A DNA stretch of 63,788 nucleotides from Streptococcus mitis (GTDB lineage Bacteria > Bacillota > Bacilli > Lactobacillales > Streptococcaceae). The translations under genes were made by a program, and so were the position numbers. This document shows positions 42,696 through 51,441 of this stretch, in pieces (position 1 is the stretch's first letter; each line of letters opens with the position of its first letter). The notes beneath the pieces were generated by a model that was not told the origin of the DNA, ran no database searches, and saw nothing but the letters and a program-made list of their open reading frames with translations. The stretch spans positions 1-63,788 of the forward strand of contig NZ_WIJK01000012.1 in assembly GCF_009496285.1 (NCBI RefSeq), written 5' to 3'.

Positions 42696-44180
42696 ATGAA
42701 AAAACAAGCTTTTAGTTCTGAACAATATTTGAATCTACAACGCGACCATATCTTGGAGCGCATCAACCAATTTGACGGCAAACTCTATTTAGAGTTTGGG
42801 GGTAAGATGTTGGAAGATTTCCACGCTGCTCGTGTCCTTCCTGGATATGAACCAGATAACAAAATCAAACTCTTACAAGAATTGAAGGAGCAAGTTGAGG
42901 TTGTTATCGCTATTAACGCTAGCAATATCGAGCACTCAAAAGCTCGTGGAGACTTGGGCATTTCTTATGACCAAGAAGTGCTTCGTTTGATTGATAAATT
43001 CAATGAACTCGGTATCTTTGTTGGTTCAGTTGTCATTACTCAATATGCTGGCCAACCGGCAGCGGATGCCTTCCGTAATCAATTAGAGAAAAATGGTATC
43101 GACTCTTATCTTCACTACCCTATCAAGGGGTATCCGACAGATATGGATCACATCATTTCTCCTGAAGGTATGGGGAAAAACGACTATATCAAAACTAGCC
43201 GTAACTTGATTGTCGTGACTGCTCCTGGGCCTGGTTCAGGTAAGTTGGCAACTTGTATGTCTAATATGTACCACGACCAAATCAATGGTATCAAGTCTGG
43301 TTATGCCAAATTTGAAACCTTCCCAGTTTGGAATCTCCCACTTCATCATCCAGTCAACTTAGCTTATGAAGCTGCCACAGCAGACCTAGATGATGTCAAC
43401 ATGATTGACCCATTCCATCTCCAAACTTATGGAGAAACCACGGTCAACTACAACCGTGATATCGAGATTTTCCCTGTTCTTAAGCGCATGCTAGAACGTA
43501 TCTTGGGTGAATCTCCATATGCATCTCCAACTGACATGGGTGTCAATATGGTTGGTTTTGCAATCACTGATAACGACGCTGCCATTGAAGCATCAAAACA
43601 GGAAATTATCCGTCGCTATTACCAGACAGTTCTTGACTTCAAAGCTGAGAAGGTTGGAGAAACTGCTGTGAAGAAGATTGAGCTTCTCATGAATGACCTG
43701 GGTATCACACCTGCTGACCGAAAGGTTGCTGTTGCCGCACGTCAAAAAGCAGAAGAAACAGGTGGACCCGCTCTAGCACTTGAATTACCTTCTGGTGAAA
43801 TCGTCACAGGTAAGAACTCAGAACTCTTTGGCCCTACAGCAGCTGCATTGATCAATGCTATCAAGATGTCCGCTAACATTGATGCTGAAACAAAATTAAT
43901 TGAACCAGAAGTTGTGAAACCAATTCAAGGTTTGAAAATCAATCACTTGGGTAGCCGTAACCCTCGACTTCATTCTAACGAGATCCTCATCGCCCTTGCT
44001 ATCACAGCAATGCAGAATTCTGATGCAGATCATGCCATGAAAAAACTCGGAAATCTCAAAGGAAGCGAAGCTCACTCTACGATTATCCTAACAGACGAAG
44101 ACAAAAATGTTCTTCGTAAACTAGGAATCAATGTAACCTTTGATCCTTACTACCAATACGATCGTTTGTATCGCAAGTAA
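42696..44180 (+). CDS. DUF1846 family protein
   Basis: 494 residues, full length for DUF1846. N-terminal [20 protein letters not shown], then [21 protein letters not shown] with a nucleotide-loop-like GPGSGKLA, then [19 protein letters not shown]. The family is conserved in Firmicutes, often next to metabolic genes; structures exist but the reaction is not known to me. It is divergent from dexB and monocistronic, with its own terminator. Confidence 0.9.
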   Translation: MKKQAFSSEQYLNLQRDHILERINQFDGKLYLEFGGKMLEDFHAARVLPGYEPDNKIKLLQELKEQVEVVIAINASNIEHSKARGDLGISYDQEVLRLIDKFNELGIFVGSVVITQYAGQPAADAFRNQLEKNGIDSYLHYPIKGYPTDMDHIISPEGMGKNDYIKTSRNLIVVTAPGPGSGKLATCMSNMYHDQINGIKSGYAKFETFPVWNLPLHHPVNLAYEAATADLDDVNMIDPFHLQTYGETTVNYNRDIEIFPVLKRMLERILGESPYASPTDMGVNMVGFAITDNDAAIEASKQEIIRRYYQTVLDFKAEKVGETAVKKIELLMNDLGITPADRKVAVAARQKAEETGGPALALELPSGEIVTGKNSELFGPTAAALINAIKMSANIDAETKLIEPEVVKPIQGLKINHLGSRNPRLHSNEILIALAITAMQNSDADHAMKKLGNLKGSEAHSTIILTDEDKNVLRKLGINVTFDPYYQYDRLYRK

Positions 44181-44196
44181 AATACGACACTCACTC

Positions 44197-44240
44197 CTCT
44201 AAGAGTTGGATCCTTATCGTCCAGCTCTTAGAGTTTTTTT
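44197..44240 (+). terminator. Terminator of the DUF1846 gene
   Basis: CTCTAAGAGTTGGA and TCCAGCTCTTAGAG form a 13-14 bp stem followed by seven T. Confidence 0.9.
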
Positions 44241-44302
44241 ATAGCTTGCAAGTCTTTCACAAGCATATCTTTCAAAAAGAATTCTCATTTTAATAGAAAC
44301 TG

Positions 44303-44588
44303 ATACTCAATGAAAATCAAAAAGCAAACTAGGAAACTAGCCGCAGGTTGCTCAAAGCACTGCTTTGAGGTTGTAGATGAAACTGACGAAGTCAGCTCAA
44401 AACACTGTTTTGAGGTTGTAGATGAAACTGACGAAGTCAGCTCAAAACACTGTTTTGAAGTTGTGGATAGAACTGACGAAGTCAGCTCAAAGCACTGTTT
44501 TGAAGTTGTGAATAGAACTGACGAAGTCAGTAACCATACCTACGGCAAGGCTACGTTGACGCGGTTTGAAGAGATTTTCGAAGAGTAT
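44303..44588 (+). repeat. BOX element with four boxB copies (A-B-B-B-B-C)
   Basis: boxA starts TACTCAATGAAAATCAAA; four 45-bp boxB units, each ending in GACGAAGTCAG, follow; boxC ends GATTTTCGAAGAGTAT. Total 286 bp, matching 59 + 4x45 + about 50. The reading frame that spans it (44310-44630) merely reflects the 45-bp period and is not a gene. BOX elements are transcribed, structured repeats of pneumococcus and relatives. From 44590 to 44767 I see only AT-rich sequence, part of which (CAAAGC, GACTGCGTCA) looks like decayed BOX. Confidence 0.92.
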
Positions 44589-44767
44589 GAATCAATCCTC
44601 TTCAATCTTGACTTGAACTACCTTGGCTGAGGTTGATCCATTTTCTCTACAATATCAACTTGGTGTAATAAGACTGACTGCGTCACTCTTATCTAAAACC
44701 TCAAAGCTATGCTTGGAGACATCTACACAAGAGAACTAGTTTGGTCATTGATTTTCATTGAAGATAC

Positions 44768-44823
44768 AAAAAAAGTGAACAAGACAGCATTCTGTTTTTC
44801 AGAAAACTATCTAGTTCACTTTT
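44768..44823 (-). terminator. Terminator of glmS
   Basis: AAAAGTGAAC...GTTCACTTTTTTT with an inner GTTTTCTGAAAAACAGAA hairpin, directly downstream of the glmS stop on the minus strand. Confidence 0.85.
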
Positions 44824-44845
44824 GCTTATGATTTAAACTTTTAGT

Positions 44846-46651
44846 TTATTCTACTGTTACTGACTTGGCAAGGTTACGTGGTTTGTCCACATCGAGTCCA
44901 CGGTGTAGGGTTGCAAAGTAAGCGACCAATTGCGTTGGTACGACCATTGAGATTGGTGATAGGTAAGGGTGTACGGTCGTAAGAACGATATCGTCTGTAT
45001 CTTTGGCAACATTTTCTTCTGCAATGGTGAGAACCTTAGCTCCACGTGCTGCCACTTCTTGAATATTTCCGCGAGTGTGGTTTGCAAGAACTGGGTCTGA
45101 CAAGAGGGCCAAGACAGGTGTTCCTTCTTCAATCAAGGCAATAGTTCCGTGCTTGAGCTCTCCAGCCGCAAAACCTTCACACTGGATGTAAGAAATCTCT
45201 TTGAGTTTGAGACTAGCTTCCATAGCTACATAGTAATCTTGACCTCGTCCGATGTAAAAGGCATTGCGTGTTGTTTCAAGAAGATCACGGACTTTTGCGT
45301 CGATCGTTTCTTTCTCTGAAAGAGTTGATTCGATAGACTGAGCCACGATAGACAATTCATGAACCAAATCAAAGGCTTTGGCTTTTTCATTGCCATTTGC
45401 TTCACCAACCGCTTTTGCAAGGAAGGCAAGGGCTGCGATTTGGGCTGTATAAGCCTTAGTTGACGCTACGGCAATTTCAGGACCTGCATGAAGCAACATA
45501 GTATGGTTGGCTTCACGTGACAGAGTTGAACCTGGAACGTTTGTCACTGTTAAGCTTGGAATTCCCATTTCATTGGCCTTAACCAAAACCTGACGGCTAT
45601 CAGCTGTTTCACCAGATTGGCTGATAAATATGAAGAGTGTTTTCTTGCTGAGAAGTGGCATACCATATCCCCACTCAGAGGAGATACCAAGTTCAACTGG
45701 CGTATCTGTCAATTCTTCCAACATCTTCTTAGAAGCAAATCCTGCATGGTAAGAAGTCCCAGCTGCTAGAATGTAGATGCGATCTGCGTCTTGAACAGCC
45801 TTGATAATAGCTGGATCAACCACTACTTGACCAGCCTCATCTGTGTAGGCTTGGATCAACTTACGCATCACCGTTGGTTGTTCATCAATTTCCTTAAGCA
45901 TGTAGTAAGGGTATGTTCCCTTACCGATATCTGATAAATCAAGCTCTGCAGTGTAGCTAGCACGCTCACGACGATTGCCATCATAATCTTGAACTTCCAC
46001 GCTATCAGCCTTGACGATTACCAACTCTTGATCATGAATTTCCATATATTGGTTGGTCTCACGAATCATAGCCATAGCATCTGAGCAGACCATGTTATAG
46101 CCTTCCCCAAGACCAATCAAAAGTGGTGATTTATTTTTCGCCACATATATGACCTCAGGATCTTGTGAGTCAACCAAGGCGAAGGCATAAGAACCACGGA
46201 TAATGTGAAGAGCTTTTTTAAAGGCTTCAAGAACTGAGAGACCTTCTTCTGCAAATTTCCCAATCAAATGAACAGCGATTTCTGTATCTGTTTGTCCCTT
46301 GAAGTTGTGTCCTGCAAGGTATTCTTCCTTGATTTCAAGGTAGTTTTCAATCACCCCGTTGTGCACCAAGACAAAACGTCCTGTCTCAGAGCGGTGGGGG
46401 TGAGCATTATCTTCTGTTGGTTTTCCGTGAGTCGCCCAACGAGTATGTCCGATACCAGTTGTTCCCTCAACCCCAGCTGTCTTGGCAGACAATTCTGCAA
46501 TACGACCAACTGCTTTTACCAAATGGTTTTCAGCACCACCTAGAACAAAAATTCCAGCCGAATCATAGCCACGGTATTCGAGTTTTTCAAGTCCTTGAAT
46601 CAAAATATCAGTTGCATTTGTGTTTCCAACAACACCAACAATTCCACACAT
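44846..46651 (-). CDS. glmS: Glutamine-fructose-6-phosphate aminotransferase (isomerizing)
   Basis: 601 residues. The catalytic Cys follows the initiator Met (MCGIVG); the glutaminase domain (1-235) includes [13 protein letters not shown], and two SIS domains (about 280-600) include [10 protein letters not shown] and [12 protein letters not shown]; the C-terminus ends KSVTVE. It makes glucosamine-6-phosphate for wall and capsule precursors. No glmS ribozyme is visible, as expected for streptococci; instead there are NagR-like operators. The start has no clear Shine-Dalgarno sequence. Confidence 0.97.
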   Translation of the reverse strand: MCGIVGVVGNTNATDILIQGLEKLEYRGYDSAGIFVLGGAENHLVKAVGRIAELSAKTAGVEGTTGIGHTRWATHGKPTEDNAHPHRSETGRFVLVHNGVIENYLEIKEEYLAGHNFKGQTDTEIAVHLIGKFAEEGLSVLEAFKKALHIIRGSYAFALVDSQDPEVIYVAKNKSPLLIGLGEGYNMVCSDAMAMIRETNQYMEIHDQELVIVKADSVEVQDYDGNRRERASYTAELDLSDIGKGTYPYYMLKEIDEQPTVMRKLIQAYTDEAGQVVVDPAIIKAVQDADRIYILAAGTSYHAGFASKKMLEELTDTPVELGISSEWGYGMPLLSKKTLFIFISQSGETADSRQVLVKANEMGIPSLTVTNVPGSTLSREANHTMLLHAGPEIAVASTKAYTAQIAALAFLAKAVGEANGNEKAKAFDLVHELSIVAQSIESTLSEKETIDAKVRDLLETTRNAFYIGRGQDYYVAMEASLKLKEISYIQCEGFAAGELKHGTIALIEEGTPVLALLSDPVLANHTRGNIQEVAARGAKVLTIAEENVAKDTDDIVLTTVHPYLSPISMVVPTQLVAYFATLHRGLDVDKPRNLAKSVTVE

Positions 46652-46689
46652 AGTATATACGACACAGGCTAGCTGTGCTTTCCCCTTAA

Positions 46690-46707
46690 AATTGGTATAG
46701 TCTAATT
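46690..46707 (-). promoter_or_regulatory. NagR (dre-like) operator 1 in the glmS leader
   Basis: AATTGGTATAGTCTAATT resembles the GntR-family NagR/DasR site built around TGGTATAGACCA and lies just downstream of the glmS promoter. Control of glmS by NagR in response to glucosamine-6-phosphate is established in S. mutans; the assignment here is by similarity. Confidence 0.65.
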
Positions 46708-46732
46708 CTTCTTTTATAGAATCAGCAAAAAC

Positions 46733-46761
46733 AGTATATACTTGTTTCTTTTACTTGTCAA
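46733..46761 (-). promoter_or_regulatory. SigA promoter of glmS
   Basis: TTGACA (46756-46761) and TATACT (46733-46738) with exactly 17 bp between on the minus strand; the leader is about 80 nt. Confidence 0.85.
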
Positions 46762-46768
46762 GAATAAA

Positions 46769-46786
46769 AATTGGTATAGCGTGATT
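46769..46786 (-). promoter_or_regulatory. NagR (dre-like) operator 2 upstream of the glmS -35
   Basis: AATTGGTATAGCGTGATT shares AATTGGTATAG with operator 1 and lies 7 bp upstream of the -35, so the promoter is bracketed by two half-similar sites. Confidence 0.55.
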
Positions 46787-46839
46787 CTGCCGATTCTATC
46801 TACTAAAAATCTATCATATTTCGCCTAAAGCAAGTATTT

Positions 46840-46862
46840 AAAAAGGGCTCTACTGCCCTTAA
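46840..46862 (-). terminator. Terminator of peptide gene 1
   Basis: AAGGGC AGTAGA GCCCTT followed by TTT on the minus strand, 7 bp after the peptide stop. Confidence 0.7.
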
Positions 46863-46868
46863 CAACTA

Positions 46869-46946
46869 CTATTTTGTAGCAAGTTTTTCTGCTTCTACTA
46901 CTTCTTGAAATGTTTTTTGATAATTTACTTTAATCGTCATTGTCAT
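46869..46946 (-). CDS. Small peptide 1 of the array (25 residues)
   Basis: ATG ... TAG encodes MTMTIKVNYQKTFQEVV then EAEKLATK. A GAGGAC site lies 6 bp before the ATG. The first 14 residues are identical in all three copies; here the tail differs. No Cys, no double-glycine leader and no hydrophobic signal, so it does not look like a lantibiotic, a ComC/Blp peptide or an SHP pheromone. Function unknown. Confidence 0.6.
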   Translation of the reverse strand: MTMTIKVNYQKTFQEVVEAEKLATK

Positions 46947-47217
46947 GTGAGAGTCCTCGTTTCTTTTTGATGAACCTAGTATAAAATCCCTTCCTAAAAC
47001 ATATCTTATATTTTCCTTAGAAAAAACTAAAAGTAACTTTTGACTCAATGAAAACGAAAGAGAAAATTAGAAAGCTAGTCACAGTTTTCTCAAAGCACTG
47101 TTCTCAGTTTACCAGATAGACTAAGACCTTGTTTGAAGTGATGTTTAAGTTTATATATTCCGTAAATCAAATCAACATAAGCATTTTTCTAAATCCCTTA
47201 GCTACGAATCCCCACTC

Positions 47218-47240
47218 AAAAAGAGCGTTATCGCTCTTTT
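47218..47240 (-). terminator. Terminator of peptide gene 2
   Basis: AAAAGAGCGATAACGCTCTTTTT on the minus strand; 3-nt loop, perfect stem, just after the ORF stop. Confidence 0.8.
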
Positions 47241-47242
47241 AC

Positions 47243-47314
47243 TTAGTATTTAGGAGAAGGTGCTTGCTCCTGTTGAAACGTTTTTTGGTAATTTACTTTA
47301 ATCGTCATTGTCAT
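47243..47314 (-). CDS. Small peptide 2 of the array (23 residues)
   Basis: MTMTIKVNYQKTFQ followed by QEQAPSPKY and TAA, with the same ribosome site and spacing as the other copies. The protein is identical to copy 3 although the DNA differs at silent positions (for example ACG versus ACA in codon 4), which argues for selection on the peptide. Confidence 0.65.
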   Translation of the reverse strand: MTMTIKVNYQKTFQQEQAPSPKY

Positions 47315-47571
47315 GTGAGAGTCCTCGTTTCTTTTTGATGAACCTAGTATAAAATCCCTTCCTAAAACATAGCTTATATTTTCCTTAGAAAAAACTAAAA
47401 GTAACTTTCGACTCAATGAAAACGAAAGAGCAAACTAGAAAGCTAGTCACAGCTTTCTCAAAGCACTGCTTTCAGTTTACCAGATAGACTAAGACCTCGT
47501 TTGGAACGATGTTTAAGGTTATACATTCAATGAATAATTTATCAGAATCTCTTACCTGAGAATTCCCAGAC

Positions 47572-47594
47572 AAAAAGAGCGTTATCGCTCTTTT
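47572..47594 (-). terminator. Terminator of peptide gene 3
   Basis: Same perfect AAAAGAGCGATAACGCTCTTTT hairpin as in unit 2, just past the stop at 47597. Confidence 0.8.
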
Positions 47595-47596
47595 AC

Positions 47597-47668
47597 TTAG
47601 TATTTAGGAGAAGGTGCTTGCTCCTGTTGAAACGTTTTTTGATAATTTACTTTAATTGTCATTGTCAT
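47597..47668 (-). CDS. Small peptide 3 of the array (23 residues)
   Basis: Encodes the same MTMTIKVNYQKTFQ + QEQAPSPKY sequence as copy 2. Its upstream leader has diverged (about 80 percent by eye) but keeps TATACT at the same distance, a TTTTAGGA block and the ribosome site. A complete BOX lies immediately upstream, then recG. Confidence 0.65.
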   Translation of the reverse strand: MTMTIKVNYQKTFQQEQAPSPKY

Positions 47669-47750
47669 GTGAGAGTCCTCGTTTCTTTTTGATGACTCAA
47701 GTATAGATAACAATCCTAAAAGCAAACTTAAGATTTTCTTAGAGAAAGCT

Positions 47751-47901
47751 TATACTCAATGAAAATCAAAGAGCAAACTAGGAAGCTAGCCGCAGGTTGC
47801 TCAAAACACCGTTTTGAGGTTGTGGATAGAACTGACGAAGTCAGTAACACATATACGGCAAGGCGACGTTGACGTGTTTTGAAGAGATTTTTGAAGAGTA
47901 T
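47751..47901 (+). repeat. BOX element (A-B-C) abutting recG
   Basis: TATACTCAATGAAAATCAAA opens boxA, GACGAAGTCAGTAAC ends a single boxB, and boxC ends GAAGAGTAT at the recG stop codon. About 151 bp. Confidence 0.92.
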
Positions 47902-49916
47902 TAATCTAAATGTTCTTTCTTTTCTAGATTTAAGGCAATCATATGCCACTCTGGATCCTCCTGCCAGTTAGACAGTGAACTGATATAACTAGCTACCTTA
48001 CGTGCTTCCTCAAGAATCGGGAAATCCTCGATAATATCAGCTACTTGAAACTCTGGTAGACCTGACTGTCTGGTTCCAAAAATTTCACCCGAACCACGCA
48101 TTTTCAAATCTTCCTCTGCAAGGACAAAGCCATTGGTCGTTTCCGTCATGATGCGCATGCGGTCTTTTCCAGAGTCAGTCTTAGGATTGGCAACGAGAAC
48201 TGCATAGGACTGCTTCTCCCCACGACCGACACGACCTCTGAGCTGATGAAGCTGACTAAGTCCGAAACGGTCAGCATCCATGATAATCATGACGGTCGCA
48301 TTTGGCACATTGACCCCAACCTCGATAACCGTTGTCGAAACCAGAATATCAGTCTTTCTATCTTTGAACTCCTGCATAATCTGGTCTTTTTCATCGCTCT
48401 TCATCTTCCCATGCAAGAGAGCAACTTTTGCTTTTTCTGCAAAATGAGCCGTCAACTCTTCCGATAAAGCGATAGCATTTTTCAAATCCAAGGCTTCAGA
48501 TTCTTCAATCAAAGGAGAAATAACATAGGCTTGAGACCCTTTTTGAATTTCTCCTTCCAACCAAGTCAAAACCTGTGGCAGTTGCTCATGCTTGATCCAA
48601 CGTGTCACAATCGGTTTACGTCCAGCTGGCATCTGGTCAATAATGGAAACATCCATATCTCCAAAGGCTGTGATGGCTAAGGTTCGTGGAATGGGAGTTG
48701 CCGTCATCATGAGGACATCTGGATTTTCTCCTTTTTCACGTAAAATACGTCTTTGTCCGACTCCAAATCGGTGTTGTTCATCGATGATGATCAAACCGAG
48801 TTTAGCATAGTCTACCCCATCTTGAATCAGAGCATGAGTTCCGATAATCACATCGACCTGGCCCTTAGCAATAGTTTCCAAGACCTTGCGTTTTTCTGCA
48901 GCTTTCAATGAACCTGTTAGGAGTGCTAGTTTCAAATCAGGAAAGAGACTTTCTAGACTTTCAAAATGTTGCTCTGCAAGAATCTCTGTTGGAACCATGA
49001 GAGCGGCCTGATAACCAGCCATTACGGCTGCGTACATCGCTAGACCTGCTACCACTGTTTTCCCACTACCAACATCCCCTTGCAATAGTCGATTCATGTG
49101 ATGGTCCGACTTCATATCTGTTAGGATTTCTTGCAGGCTTTTTTCTTGGGCTTGTGTCAAAGCAAAGGGTAACTTTTCTTTAACCGCAGTTAGTTTTTCT
49201 TGCGACCAATTCAGGACCAATCCACTTCCATCAACCTTATTTTCAGACTTGAGGGTCTGTAATTGCATTTGGAAATAGAAAAGTTCCTCAAACTTGATTC
49301 GACGGAGAGCCTGCTTGTATTCTGCCAAATCCTTAGGAAAATGCATAGCACGAACAGCCTGACAGCGAGACATGAGTTTGTATTTGTCTAGCAAGGACTG
49401 AGGGAGATTTTCCTCTATCAAGAGATCTAGCCCCTGATCAAAGGCGGTTTTAATGATCTTAACAAGACTTGCTTGACTAACTCCTTGTGCGAGACGATAG
49501 ACAGGTTGAAGGTCGTCCTCCACTTGAGCTAAAACCTTCATCCCTGTAAGACTAGCCTTGGCGCGATCCCACTTACCAAAAACGGCTAGAGTCGCTCCTA
49601 GCTCAATCTTGTCAGCCAGGTAGGGTTGGTTAAAGAAGTTCACTGAAAACACAACTTCTCCCTGCTTGAGACTAAAGCGTAGACGATTGCGCTTAAAACC
49701 ATAATACTGAACACTAACTGGTGTCACTACCTGACCAGATAGGACAGCCTTTTCACCATCTTCTAGTTCTAGCACCTGCTTGGTCTTAAAATCTTCATAA
49801 CGGAAAGGAAAGTAGAGCAAGAGATCTTGCAGGTTTTCGATTCCTAGTTTGGCATATTTTTCTGCTGACTTTGGTCCCACGCCAGGCAAGACATGCAAGG
49901 GTTGGTGTAAATTCAT
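47901..49916 (-). CDS. recG: ATP-dependent DNA helicase RecG
   Basis: 671 residues. N-terminal wedge/OB domain, then SF2 helicase motifs: QGDVGSGKTVVAGLA (I), IIDEQHRFG (II, DEQH), MMTATPIPRT (III) and QLRGRVGRG (VI). It remodels stalled replication forks and branched intermediates. The stop codon lies at the boundary of a BOX. Confidence 0.97.
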   Translation of the reverse strand: MNLHQPLHVLPGVGPKSAEKYAKLGIENLQDLLLYFPFRYEDFKTKQVLELEDGEKAVLSGQVVTPVSVQYYGFKRNRLRFSLKQGEVVFSVNFFNQPYLADKIELGATLAVFGKWDRAKASLTGMKVLAQVEDDLQPVYRLAQGVSQASLVKIIKTAFDQGLDLLIEENLPQSLLDKYKLMSRCQAVRAMHFPKDLAEYKQALRRIKFEELFYFQMQLQTLKSENKVDGSGLVLNWSQEKLTAVKEKLPFALTQAQEKSLQEILTDMKSDHHMNRLLQGDVGSGKTVVAGLAMYAAVMAGYQAALMVPTEILAEQHFESLESLFPDLKLALLTGSLKAAEKRKVLETIAKGQVDVIIGTHALIQDGVDYAKLGLIIIDEQHRFGVGQRRILREKGENPDVLMMTATPIPRTLAITAFGDMDVSIIDQMPAGRKPIVTRWIKHEQLPQVLTWLEGEIQKGSQAYVISPLIEESEALDLKNAIALSEELTAHFAEKAKVALLHGKMKSDEKDQIMQEFKDRKTDILVSTTVIEVGVNVPNATVMIIMDADRFGLSQLHQLRGRVGRGEKQSYAVLVANPKTDSGKDRMRIMTETTNGFVLAEEDLKMRGSGEIFGTRQSGLPEFQVADIIEDFPILEEARKVASYISSLSNWQEDPEWHMIALNLEKKEHLD

Positions 49917-49940
49917 GCTCCTCTCCTTTCCTTTTTTCTT

Positions 49941-51044
49941 TTAATGATATTCTCTCGGAACTCGATCACTAAGGAGGCAAACCACCTCATAATTGATGGT
50001 TCCTCGGTAAACTGCTACATCTGTTGCAGTAATTTCTTTATCACCGTCTGCACCAATCAAGATAACTTTTGTCCCCAATGGATAAAGCTTAGGCAAACGA
50101 ATAGTGATTTGATCCATGGATACACGCCCTACGATAGGGCACAATTGTCCATCCACCAGAACTGGGAAATTCTGCATATCTCGTGTCCAACCATCTGCAT
50201 AACCGATTGGCAAAGTGGCAATGACTTGCTCACCGTCTGCTTGATAAGTTGCTCCGTAACCCATACAAGCACCAGCCTCTACTGTTTTGATATGAACGAT
50301 GGCTGTTTCCAAAGTTAAGGCTGGTTTTAGTTCATAAGGCAATTCTAAAACTTGTCCGCTTGGATTGAGACCATACATGGAATCTCCCATGCGAACCGCA
50401 TTGAAAATCGTTTCCGAATGCCATAGAGTCGTTGCTGAGTTACTCGCATGGACTAGTTCTGGTACTTCTTGCAAGTCAGCTAGGATTCCCTTAAAGCATT
50501 CTAACTGTTGATTAAAGTAACTATCCAACTCTTCATCAGCAGTTGCAAAGTGGGTAAAGATTCCCTCAACATTTGCTCCATGTTTCTTGAGTAAAGCTTG
50601 GGCTTGTGACGCCTCGCTTGCACTTCTAAAACCAATTCGTCCCATACCTGAATCAATTTTAAGGTGAACGGTTAAGCCTGATAAATATGAATCAGTAGCA
50701 AGGAGATTCTCAATCCATTCCAATCCAGCCACTGTCAAGGTAATAGCATAGTCCTTAGCCAATGAAAGAGATTCAACCTCAGATACTCCCAAAATGAGAA
50801 TCTTCTTAGAAATTCCTGCTTGACGAAGCTCGATGGCTTCATCGATATTAGAAACGCAAAAACCATCGACATCATCCTGAATAGCTGTTGCAACAGCTAC
50901 CGCTCCGTGGCCGTATGCATTGGCTTTCACAACCGCCCATTTAAGAGTATCTTTAGGAATGTGCTCTCCCATTTGTTGGATATTGTAGCGGATAGCACCC
51001 AGATCGATGAGGGCCTTGGTTGGTCTATGTGGACTAGTTTTCAT
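49941..51044 (-). CDS. alr: Alanine racemase
   Basis: 367 residues from ATG 51044 ([20 protein letters not shown]) preceded by GGAGG; the open frame extends 7 codons upstream. PLP lysine K40 in [10 protein letters not shown] and the second catalytic Tyr in CMGYGATYQ are present. Makes D-alanine for peptidoglycan. It overlaps the end of acpS by 11 bp. Confidence 0.95.
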   Translation of the reverse strand: MKTSPHRPTKALIDLGAIRYNIQQMGEHIPKDTLKWAVVKANAYGHGAVAVATAIQDDVDGFCVSNIDEAIELRQAGISKKILILGVSEVESLSLAKDYAITLTVAGLEWIENLLATDSYLSGLTVHLKIDSGMGRIGFRSASEASQAQALLKKHGANVEGIFTHFATADEELDSYFNQQLECFKGILADLQEVPELVHASNSATTLWHSETIFNAVRMGDSMYGLNPSGQVLELPYELKPALTLETAIVHIKTVEAGACMGYGATYQADGEQVIATLPIGYADGWTRDMQNFPVLVDGQLCPIVGRVSMDQITIRLPKLYPLGTKVILIGADGDKEITATDVAVYRGTINYEVVCLLSDRVPREYH

Positions 51045-51396
51045 AATTTTCCTCCAAAATAACACTAGCTGTCACAAACTGATCTGTATGGCTGATCGAT
51101 AGCCACACTTTCCCTGAAAACGGGGATTTGCTGAAGTAGGGAGCCCCTCTTTCATTGTTCAAAACTTCCAAGTCCTGAAAACCTAATTTCCCAATTCCCG
51201 TTCCCATAGCCTTTGAGAAAGCCTCTTTTGCTGACCAACGCCCAGCCAAATACTCGATCTGCCTACGACCTTTGAGACTGGCAAAGCGCTCCATTTCCTT
51301 GTCTGTCAAGACACGCCGTGCAAATCCTTCTCTTTTTTCAACTGCATTTTGTATAGAAGCTAATGCTTCGATATCAATTCCGTGTCCAACTATCAT
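51034..51396 (-). CDS. acpS: Holo-[acyl-carrier-protein] synthase
   Basis: 120 residues from ATG 51396 ([13 protein letters not shown]), the family start; a GTG at 51441 directly after the upstream stop would add 15 residues but looks unlike the family. GHGIDIE and [15 protein letters not shown] carry the metal and CoA sites. It transfers 4'-phosphopantetheine to ACP for fatty-acid synthesis. Confidence 0.94.
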   Translation of the reverse strand: MIVGHGIDIEALASIQNAVEKREGFARRVLTDKEMERFASLKGRRQIEYLAGRWSAKEAFSKAMGTGIGKLGFQDLEVLNNERGAPYFSKSPFSGKVWLSISHTDQFVTASVILEENYEN

Positions 51397-51441
51397 TTTC
51401 GTCAAAAGGAGCTGAGATACCCCCAACTCCAGCCTTTTCAC

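Larger units (their letters stand above)
46840..47750 (-). repeat. Three tandem ~360-bp units, each with a leader, a tiny ORF and a terminator
   Basis: ATG positions 46946, 47314 and 47668 are 368 and 354 bp apart. Each unit has the same order on the minus strand: a boxA-like stretch (ACTCAATGAAAACGAAAGAG in units 1 and 2; a complete BOX above unit 3), a conserved ~90-nt leader with TATACT 32 bp before the ATG, an AAACGAGGACTC ribosome site, a 23-25 codon ORF and a hairpin terminator. Most of the 1.2-kb gap between glmS and recG is made of this array. Confidence 0.8.

Noticed and set aside
44310..44630. 106-codon open frame with four near-identical 15-residue repeats
   Set aside because: It coincides with a BOX element; the repeats come from the 45-bp boxB period and there is no ribosome site.
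46652..46860. glmS ribozyme in the glmS leader
   Set aside because: No ribozyme core sequence is visible and streptococci are not known to use it; the two NagR-like sites explain control better.
46840..47750. CRISPR array
   Set aside because: Repeats are about 360 bp with three copies and contain ORFs and terminators; there are no short evenly spaced repeats and no cas genes.
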